The notes beneath the pieces were generated by a model. The model had not been told where the DNA came from. It saw only the letters and a list, made by a program, of their open reading frames with translations, and did no database searches. This document shows positions 55,741 through 64,000 of a DNA stretch of 64,000 bases, one piece after another (within the stretch, counting starts at the first letter, position 1; every line of letters starts with the position of its first letter). The translations under genes were made by a program, and so were the position numbers. Location of the stretch: contig JAFFSR010000004.1 in NCBI GenBank assembly GCA_017163975.1, positions 7,874,001 through 7,938,000 on the forward strand, read 5' to 3'. Origin of the DNA: Anastatus disparis. Its lineage: Eukaryota; Arthropoda; Insecta; Hymenoptera; Eupelmidae.

Positions 55741-58700
55741 ATGTTGTCGCTGTGTCTAATTATATTGTATTTAGTAATTGTGAAAGGTCAAATTGAGTTG
55801 CCGCTTGATTTAGACTCACAGGTATATCCTCAAAATATTAGACCTAAACGGCAAACGAATTGTGCGTTACCAAAAGATACAGTAACTCCGATAAATTATA
55901 AATTAGAATTACAGCCATATTATTATGAATATTATGAGGAAAGAATGACGTTCAAAGGGGAAGTTCATATCCAGTTCCTATTAGAAAAAAGTGTACCAAC
56001 TTTACAGCTCTATGCTGCAAATTTAATATTAAATCGTAATTATTTTTTTCTGCTGACATTTGAAAAGACAGTAGCAGGCTTCGAAATTAGACGAGATCAT
56101 GAATGTGATATTTATCACATTAGAAAAAATAATTTCCATTTTAAACGAGGACTTTACATGTTTAAGATAGTGTATGAAGGCTCAATAAGAGATTATTCAT
56201 CTGATTTATATAGCGGTTTATTCAAAGGTTTTTATACAAACGACGAAAACGAAAGCAAGTGAGTAATCTATTTATTGTAATTATGAAAAATTCTTTTTTA
56301 ATTATTTCTTTTGTTAATAAATTAATTTAATTCTAGAATGTTTATAAGCACGCAACTTGATCCATCATTAGCCCACACAGTATTTCCGTGCTTCGATGAA
56401 CCAAAATACAAAGCAACTTTTCAGCTCATCGTTCATCATTTAGATAAATACAAAGTCATTTCAAATATGCCGATTCACAAACAGACTTCAGATAAGACAG
56501 AATTCATGAGAACTCCTATGATGTCACCTAATTTATTGTCCTTTACAATTTGTGATTTTGAATACATATCAAACAATGATAATTTAACAGTATACGTTAG
56601 ACCAGATATTGTGAAATATGCCAATTTTGGTCTTAACACTGCAACGCGTATATCTAAAGCATATGAGGAATATTTTAATTTAAGACCTAAGGAAATGTTT
56701 GATACATTTGAATACAAATTAGATCTCTTTGGTTTACCGGAGTTTGAGGGTCCCGTACATGCTTTGGGTGTAATTAGTATTAAGTATGATATTAATGTAC
56801 ACATAATTATTTTAATATTTACAAATTTCTGTTTCCTTCTAATTTTTCTGTCTCCCTAAATAGTGAAAATAATTTGATTTACGACGATCAAAATCCTCCA
56901 TCAGCAGCTGTTCATCAAGTCCGCATAGAATCAATTGCTACCGCAATCGTTCAACAATGGCTTCGAAATTTCGTAAACATCAACGATTGGAAATACGCGT
57001 GGATCAACGACGGTCTGAAATTCTTTTTGGCTCCTTACATTGTCGATAAGGTATATGATTACAATGATGATAATCTACTAAAAGAAGTTTAAAAATAAGT
57101 AAATCATCATTTTATAGATATTAGAAAATGATTGGCGCTCGATGGATAAATTTGTTTTTGATCGTATACTAATTACAGCATTTGTGCATGATGAAAAAGA
57201 AAGAACACCTCTTGAAAATAATGTCGTCTCCTTATTTAATTTTGAATCTAATCAAAAAGGTACATATGAAACATTTCTTTGTTTTGTTAATTATATTTCA
57301 TCATATAAAATTGTTAGTTTTATAAAAACGATTTTTGAAAAATTTTGTTTTATTTACGACTATTAATTAAGAATTCCGAAATAATTTGTTTTTTTACGAC
57401 TTATTAAGAATTCCGACAAGCACTCAAACGTTCAGCCATCTTTTGTCGCTTCATATAACTTGCATACTTGCATTTTTTCTTTATTAGCTATTATACGGCA
57501 ATAGTAGCAACATATTTAACAATAAAATATTTTTGCTTGTTTGAATTGTATTATCACGTACTTCATATATCTGATTCGATAGAACAAATCTTTTTATTTC
57601 TTATAAATCAATACGCCTGAGTTGAGTAATTTTTAATAAAGCTTTAATAAAAATATTTAACGTCTAGCATTCACATTTAAATTCATAAAACTTGAATTTA
57701 ATAAAGATTCAATCACTTTATTGACATTTCAATTTTTCAGCTCCAGCCATTATACGCATGATGCAACATTTTCTAACAGAGTCAGTGTTTCGTAGTGGAC
57801 TTCAGCTATATTTGATAAAAAAGTAAGGAAAAAATTAATGTTATTTTGATGTTATTCAATAATAATGATTTGTGTTTAACTTCTCTCAAATGATTTTTGG
57901 ATTTAAATCAGATATTGCAGAGAAAATTATGTCAATAATTTGCTATAAATTTCTGCGAAAAAAATAACAAATGAGATATCTAATAGTATGTGAAATTACA
58001 ATATCTAAATTATTATTAATCATGAGATCAGCACATTATATGATTTTGTTTCGCTCACAAGCACAGAGTCATTGGTCCGAGTCGCCGAGTTTGCCGCAAG
58101 TTTGGGACTTGATTTTGGATGCAGTATTACGAAGAAAATCTAAACCTTAGACTTTAACGCTCAATGGTTCTCTAATAAAGTTACTAAAGAGTCATTAGGC
58201 TTTAAAAAGCTTATAGATTTTCAGCATTAATATCTAGAAGTTTAAATTTTTTCTTGAGAAAGCTGAATTTGATTCCTTTCGAAATGATAGTTATAGCGTC
58301 TAAATATTATATCTTTTTAACAAAAATATAGAGTAATAAAGATTAAACCTGAACTACTTGTGTAAAACATACATTAATAATAAAAAGCTAAAATTCGGAC
58401 CAATTTTTATTACTCTGTAGATAAAAAAAATAATATTTCAATGTACTATAATTATTATTTCCAAAGGATTTCAGTTTAGCTTTCATGTAGCAAAGCTTTA
58501 AATTTGGAGTTATTAATGCTAAAGAATTCTGAGCGTTTAACAATTTAATAACTTTTTAATGACTTTATTTAATTGTCTGTAATTAGAGTATTATTCAGTC
58601 TTCAAATCTAGAATTTCGGTTTGCTTCATTTATCTACATCCAGAATCATGTCTCAAAATTTGAGCGAAATCGTCGACTCAAACTCCTGACACTTTCAAGG

Positions 58701-61059
58701 TCAGTTAAAAATTTGAAATTTTATGTTTAAAAATATTTTATGAATATTCCTTACTTTATTCTTTTGAAATAGATTTTTTAATATTCTTTCAAAATCTATC
58801 ATGCTATACATTGATTAGTTGATTCCATTCGAATTAAACATATGAGAAATATGGAACTTCAAATATATCAAAATTGTAGTGAATAATATTTTTAGTAAAA
58901 AGGATCCAGTGAATTCAAACGACTTTCTGACCGCACTGCAAGATGCAGCACACGAGGCAAACATGAATATCAGTCTAAAAGCTGTCATGAAAGGATGGCT
59001 TGAATACCCAGGGTATCCTGCTTTAACTGTAACGAGGGATTACGATAAAAAGACAATGAAAATCACACAAAAACTTTTTCGATTGGAAGATTTGAGTGGA
59101 GAAAAAAATAATGTTGGGAATTTATGGCACATTCCCATTAACTATGCGACCGCGGCAAAGCCAGATTTTTATATTACAACACCTGATCAGTGGATGAAAG
59201 ATAATAAGACGACGATTGCTATTAAAGCTGAAAAAGGAGATTGGCTTATTTTAAATAAACAAGTATCTGGTTAGTTATAATTAATGAAATCTTTGATTTT
59301 ATTTTTAAGAAATTAGAAAATTATTGTTTTTAGACATTATTCAAATTTATCAGGTTTTTACCGTATCAACTACGACAAAGAAAATTGGGATCTTATAATC
59401 AAATATCTGAAATCGCCAGACCGTGAAAAAATTGATGCACTCAACCGTGCGCAATTATTGGTCGATGCTTTAGCATTTGTCCAACAAAACACATTAGATC
59501 TTGAGATATTTTTACGATTAACAACTTATTTAAAAGACGAAAAGGACTTCATTGCATGGTTGGCTGCATCCAAAGCGTTCGAATGGCTTGATAATAAATT
59601 ATTCAATTCAGAATTCTATCCAGCATTTAAGGTTTGTAATTAAAAACTCTACATAAAAATATGAAATACGAAATATTAAATTGAATTATAATTTTTTCAG
59701 AATTTTTCCGCAAAGAGTATAGAAAATTGGATGAAATCAGTAGGCTATGAAGAAAAAGAGAATGATGAACATAAAATTAAAATCAGTAGGGAAGAAGCTT
59801 TAAAGCATGCTTGTAACTATGGCGATTCATCTTGCTTAAGCATGATGGAAGAGAAATTAAAAAAATGGTTCAATGCTGCGAATAATGCAGAAAAGAACAA
59901 AATGTAAGTGTTAAAAGATCGACACTCTGTCCCAGGGCATTCTCTTCTATCGATTCAATCTAGCGATACTCTCGCTAATTACCTACTTGCTGGCTACAAT
60001 GATTGGTTTTTATAATCTTCGATTCCCACAAGTACTCGATTTTTTTCCTTTATTGAATTAAAAATTGATTTGTAAACTTCATTATTTGGTTAAATGGGAT
60101 CAACTTAGAAAGGATCCAAAATCAAACATCAGGATAACAAATTGTAGCAAACAAGTAGAAAGCTAATGGAAGTATCCCTGGAATAGATGAATTTAGAGAA
60201 ATGCAGCAGGACTCAGAACTTTGACTCAATATATTTCTTTCATAAATATAAATAATATATCATTGAAATTTATGTTAATAACATATTTAATTTTAGTATG
60301 CCGCAAGATAGTGTGAATAAAATGATTTGTTTGGGTTTGCAAAACGGAAATTTCGATCTTTTCAATAAAACATTTTTTTTGCTATGGAATACTGAGGATA
60401 TACAAGAAAAATTGAATCTTATACAGAGCTTAGGATGCTCGAGAAATAAAACTACTTTAAAAGCTTATTTAGACTTCTTTGTTAATCGCCGTGATTATAC
60501 TCCATTACAAAATGATATAGAAAATGTTATTAATAGCCTTCTTTCCAGAAGCGAAGAAGCCTTTGCTGCTGTTTTTGAATTTTTCATAGAACAATACGAT
60601 ATTTTAGTTAGGCAAATGTATGTTTAATTAATGTAATAATAATTTTGAATGATTGCAATCGTGATAAATAATTAATCACTTCTATTTTTCAGAACATTGC
60701 AGACTTATATGGATGAACTTTTTGTTTCGTTGGCTAAAAAAATTACAACAAAAACTGATTTAGAAAGGGTAAATATAGTTCGGAGCCAATATGTTATAAT
60801 CATCATTTATGTTTGTGTAATTAAATTTTTTTTTTAGCTAATGTCAACTAAACTCCTGTTTCCACAAAACGTTATGGATGATGCAAATCGAAAGGCTGAA
60901 AGGAATATGCAATGGCTTGCCGAAAATAAAGAAAAACTTAAATGCTGGTTAAATAATTGTACTAGGGATGTAGAATCACCAGGGATGCAGCATCGACATT
61001 CAGCATCAATAATTCTAACTTTGTCGTCATTATTTATTATATTAATTTGTAATATGTAA
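55741..61059 (+). CDS. Catalytically dead M1 aminopeptidase-like protein, copy D, 949 aa
   Basis: Eleven exons with exact phase continuity (2850 nt): 55741-56258, 56337-56783, 56864-57050, 57118-57259, 57741-57822, 58896-59269, 59354-59631, 59701-59903, 60297-60617, 60693-60768 and 60838-61059. Same layout as copy C: signal peptide, RPKR at 34-37 (IRPKRQTNC), N-domain (FPCFDEPKYKATF), peptidase domain, ERAP1-C-like domain and hydrophobic tail (SASIILTLSSLFIILI). The active site is lost differently from C in part: GAMEN reads GPVHA, HEXXH reads TAIVQ (348-352), QWFGN reads QWLRN, the third ligand is D371, and the tyrosine position reads ESNQKA. An in-frame ATG at 55717 would add eight residues before the hydrophobic signal, but only the ATG at 55741 is conserved in B, C and D. 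No stops are present, so it looks maintained. Confidence 0.88.
58057..58704. mobile_element. Old FB1 foldback relic in intron 5 of copy D
   Basis: Orthologous in position and sequence to the relic at 48690-49293 in copy C (CACAGAGTC...GCCGAGTTTGCCGCAAG at the left, AAATTTGAGCGAAATCGTCG at the right). It was inherited through the duplication that made C and D. Confidence 0.7.
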
Positions 61060-62049
61060 ATTTATGAGTTGTAATTTTTTATTATTCCAAAAAAATAGTC
61101 TCAAAAGTTGAACTTTTATCGTTAAGGGACTATAAACTAAGTAAATTTTTCATAATATAAATGCACATTTTATTTATTACATGAAACCAAAGTATCCAGA
61201 AACTAGTAAAATCAAAATAATTAGATTATTAAATAATCGGTATGATTGAGAAAAGTTACCAGCATAGACACCAACTATTGTAATTACTATGAAATTCTAA
61301 TCATTAACTACTTATTATAATTTTCAAACTGAATTGTAGTAAATGATTATATTCTTTTTGTAATTACAGTTTCTAATTAAAGTATAAACCACTATTTATA
61401 GTTTATTTTGTTATTGTAAATAATTACAGTTTTCAAACTGTAAAGTTTTTTTTGTATATTTTTAATACTTTTATTAGTTTATAACATCTGATCTATAATT
61501 ATATGTTAATATTGTCGATTTTGTCACAATGATTTCTGATTCTTATTTGTCTTTTTCAAATAGTAACAAATAAATTATATACAAATTTTGGAGGTAATCT
61601 ATCGAATAGTTTACATAAAATAGAAGAAAAAAGGAAAATGAAAAGTTTTTTCAAAATTTTCAAAATGCTCTATAATTAAAACTGCTTTAAATACAAGAAA
61701 AATGAGACATCAAAAAATTTTTGTCAATTCTTAAAATGGTTTTAATATTAAAACCACACTGAAAAAATCCACTTTTAATAGTTTTCCGATAAGTAGACAA
61801 AAAAATAGATTGTATGCAAAATTTGAAACAAATCCATTAAGTAGTTTTCGAGATCTAATTGGCGTAATGAATACCCACATACACTTACCTACAAACATTT
61901 TCTGGAAACCATTTTTTTCCACTTTCAGAGTCCAAATATGTACAAACTAATTAAAAAATAGAATAAATTTTTTATCGATACAATGTTTTCTCTATAAGAA
62001 AACAAAATGGTAAAATTCATCAAATGTCGACTACTGATACCAGCTCTAC
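61060..62049. other. 3' flank of copy D
   Basis: Parallels the flank of copy C up to about 61520 (AACTATTGTAATTACTATG, AAAGTATAAACCACTATTTA). The remainder is AT-rich without gene features. Confidence 0.45.
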
Positions 62050-62146
62050 TCTACGTTGCATATGCTTTGTTCACAAACACACTAACAACCACCGTCGCTA
62101 ATTACTATCGCAATGATGACATAAATTACAGCGACGTTAAATATTG
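62050..62146 (+). mobile_element. SINE tail fragment
   Basis: GCATATGCTTTGTTCACAAA, CCGTCGCTAATTACTATCGC and ACAGCGACGTTAAATA match the 3' body of the SINE at 34328-34520. The tRNA-like head is missing. Confidence 0.65.
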
Positions 62147-62523
62147 TATTAAAATTACGTTAAATACAGTACTCACAAATATTGGCAATCTTTTCATTTT
62201 ATTGCAAAATTTTAAGAAAAGAAATGCATTAGTTTGTAGCATGCACCATAAAGATTATTCAGTTAATTTTTCACATAAATTCATTCATTATTATTTCACA
62301 ATTTAATATTTCTTGCACAAAATTTAAAAATTTTAATATATAATTTTGTATCTCGAAATTCTAAAAAACTAATGAACGAATTTATTTAAAAATTTAACTG
62401 AATAATCTTCAGGATAAATACTAGAAGCTAAAGCATTTCTTTTCCTTAAGTTTTGCAATAAAATGAAAAAATTGGCCAAATTTATGATTACAGGTGTAGT
62501 GTCCATTTCACATACCCCTAAAT
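62147..62523. mobile_element. Foldback MITE, second copy
   Basis: The arms hold TTGCAAAATTTTAAGAAAAG and its complement, matching the element at 8435-8808. The two open frames here (62007-62306 plus, 62369-62626 minus) are the same sequence read in each arm and are not genes. Confidence 0.62.
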
Positions 62524-62930
62524 AAAATTGAAAAGAAAACATTTCATAGTTGAAATTGGTCATATGTGATTTACTTATTTTATACTTTTTAATTTTTACA
62601 AGAAAAAATGTAAAAAATTTAAGCATTCAACTTTTATTATTGGGATACTATAAACTAATTGGGTTTTTCATAACATACACGCGTATTTTATTTATTTTAT
62701 CAGATCAAAACAAGGCATGAATTCTCTTTCTAAAATTAGACACAATAAATTCCTATGAATTAGCCATTCAAAATATAAAAAGTATAATTATATTATGCAT
62801 CTATAGGAAGAAAATTCTTTATTTACTTTCGTGATGCGATTTTTTATGCGAGCCGCGTTTGGTGGGTGCTTTATTATTCGCTACATTGTCAAAAACGCAG
62901 TAAAATAAAATGATTTAAAGTATCGCAGTA

Positions 62931-63087
62931 CTCTGGTGGAAATTGAAACGTTTTTTTTACCATTTTTTGGCCAGTAGAAATGAAAACGCTTTTTTAAACA
63001 TTTATTGGCCATTTCTTTGGCATTATTATTACTAATAACCTAAAATTTTTATACACACCATTTTTAATGCTCACATTTCTACCAGGG
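62931..63087. mobile_element. MITE of the CCCTGGTAGAAA family with TA flanks
   Basis: CTCTGGTGGAAATTGAAACG and CTCACATTTCTACCAGGG are the ends, flanked by TA on both sides. It interrupts the block duplicated from the copy C flank (62560-63330 versus 53280-54240), so it inserted after that duplication. Confidence 0.66.
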
Positions 63088-63826
63088 TAATTATGCTGTA
63101 AAATACATGGAAACGGGGTACTTTCATACAGAAAACTATCAGGAATAATCGAGTTTTGCACACGCAGCTAAGAAAACGAATATTTAAGTATTACGAGAAT
63201 TTAGAAAATGGTAATAATTGAAAATTGAAGGTAGTACTCGAAATGCTCCAGAATTACTTTGCCTATTCAAGAAATTGAATAAGAAAAAGTTAGCTGTAGT
63301 AATAACCGTTTTGAACCCTGATAGCATTTTAAAACAGTTTGTGGATAGATATTAGCTAGCATTAAACAAAATAACTTAATATTAGGTGCCCTCTTAGCCC
63401 AAAACCTCGCGAATATTCTCATCTTTTTAACTATATTCGAGCTATAAATTAAGTAATAACATATATTGTAACGAAGTGCGGCGATTTGTACGTATACAGT
63501 ATGTCAGTAGAATTCTGTCTCTTTCCTTGTTATGAGTTGTACAGTATGCTAATACGAGAGAGAATGCGCGCAATGCATCAAAACTAGTAAATTTAAGAAT
63601 ATATTTTATAAATCTAAAAATTTCATTTGAAATTTGATTTGAAATTATTGAATATATATCTCTCTAACTACGCAAGCATTAGCTTACATGTTCTTATTCA
63701 TATAATTCAAGTAAAAAAAATTAATCATTTTTAGGAAATTTATTATTACGATAAATAATATACATTTACATATAAAATATAACATAATTTTTTCTATCAA
63801 CAAATTGAATCTTATACATTATTTTC
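63088..63826. other. Duplicated flank end and AT-rich sequence 3' of a minus-strand gene
   Basis: 63150-63330 is the end of the block shared with 54060-54240. 63468-63570 is slightly GC-richer (TGTAACGAAGTGCGGCG) and unexplained. The rest shows nothing. Confidence 0.4.
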
Positions 63827-64000
63827 TCACTGTTTAAAGCAACAAGTAACATATTCATTGAAACCTAAAGAGTGCCATTTTTTACATATTAAATAAATAT
63901 TTTCATTTTCATCATATTTAAATATATAAATTATTTCTACGGATACAGGTAGAACATCAATATTTTTCCAACATAAAAAGATACCTGGTTTAAAAACGAT
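63827..64000 (-). CDS. 3' end of an unrecognised protein-coding gene, right edge
   Basis: On the minus strand an open frame enters from the right edge and runs 57 codons to TGA at 63829-63827. The sequence (VFKPGIFLCWKNIDVLPVS, later KYDENENIYLICKKWHSLGF) has ordered composition with Cys, Trp and alternating polar residues, unlike chance frames in this AT-rich DNA. It resembles the ends of uncharacterised, repetitive insect proteins with a 'phenylalanine-asparagine' tail, but I cannot assign a family. No ATG or splice site is visible inside the window. Confidence 0.42.
   Translation of the reverse strand: MVFKPGIFLCWKNIDVLPVSVEIIYIFKYDENENIYLICKKWHSLGFNEYVTCCFKQ

Noticed and set aside
62007..62626. 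Two similar open frames facing each other
   Set aside because: Inverted arms of the foldback MITE, partly overlapping a SINE tail; no splice or domain support.
63468..63570. TGTAACGAAGTGCGGCG as the start of an LTR
   Set aside because: No matching second repeat, primer-binding site or gag/pol was seen in the window.

Overview
This is AT-rich animal nuclear DNA with spliced genes: GT-AG introns of roughly 65-100 bp, a PSMD2/Rpn1-like gene in at least eight exons, an M1 aminopeptidase family in eleven exons, tRNA-derived SINEs and a piggyBac element. It looks like an insect. The ankyrin gene, whose C-terminus resembles a PRANC domain, hints at a parasitoid hymenopteran, but that is an inference.

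Layout. 1-4.8 kb: the 5' end of an unrecognised minus-strand gene at the left edge, then a large foldback element with short-motif arrays. 4.8-7.2 kb: the 3' half (exons 5-11) of an aminopeptidase-like gene, copy A. 7.2-12.8 kb: dispersed and foldback repeats. 12.85-18.2 kb: a four-exon gene for a 391-residue multi-pass membrane protein whose 4-kb intron is packed with inverted-repeat elements. 18.4-19.8 kb: GC-rich hairpins sharing one apex motif. 20.9-22.2 kb: the ankyrin gene (minus). 22.6-29.9 kb: MITEs, foldbacks, direct repeats and a two-exon helix-turn-helix gene (minus). 30.8-35.5 kb: a diverged, incomplete and frameshifted Rpn1-like gene. 35.9-38.7 kb: a full-length piggyBac element with an intact transposase. 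39-41 kb: repeats, including a fourth GC hairpin. 41.3-61.1 kb: a tandem array of aminopeptidase-like copies. B is a pseudogene, C (about 939 residues) and D (949 residues) are complete, and relics lie after B and after C. 61-64 kb: a duplicated 3' flank, SINE and foldback debris, and the last exon of a minus-strand gene at the right edge.

Two things stand out. First, copies C and D keep the whole M1 fold and exon structure, a signal peptide, a conserved RPKR furin-type site and a hydrophobic C-terminus. Both have lost the GAMEN motif, HEXXH, the third zinc-ligand glutamate and the catalytic tyrosine, so they look like secreted or surface pseudo-peptidases kept for a non-catalytic role. Second, four GC-rich hairpins have mostly different stem sequences but a common 17-nt apex that itself folds as a C-GAA-G mini-hairpin, with a compensatory base-pair change between the two subtypes.

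Inverted-repeat elements without coding capacity dominate the non-genic DNA. Exon boundaries come from reading splice sites and from comparing the tandem copies with each other. No database search was possible.
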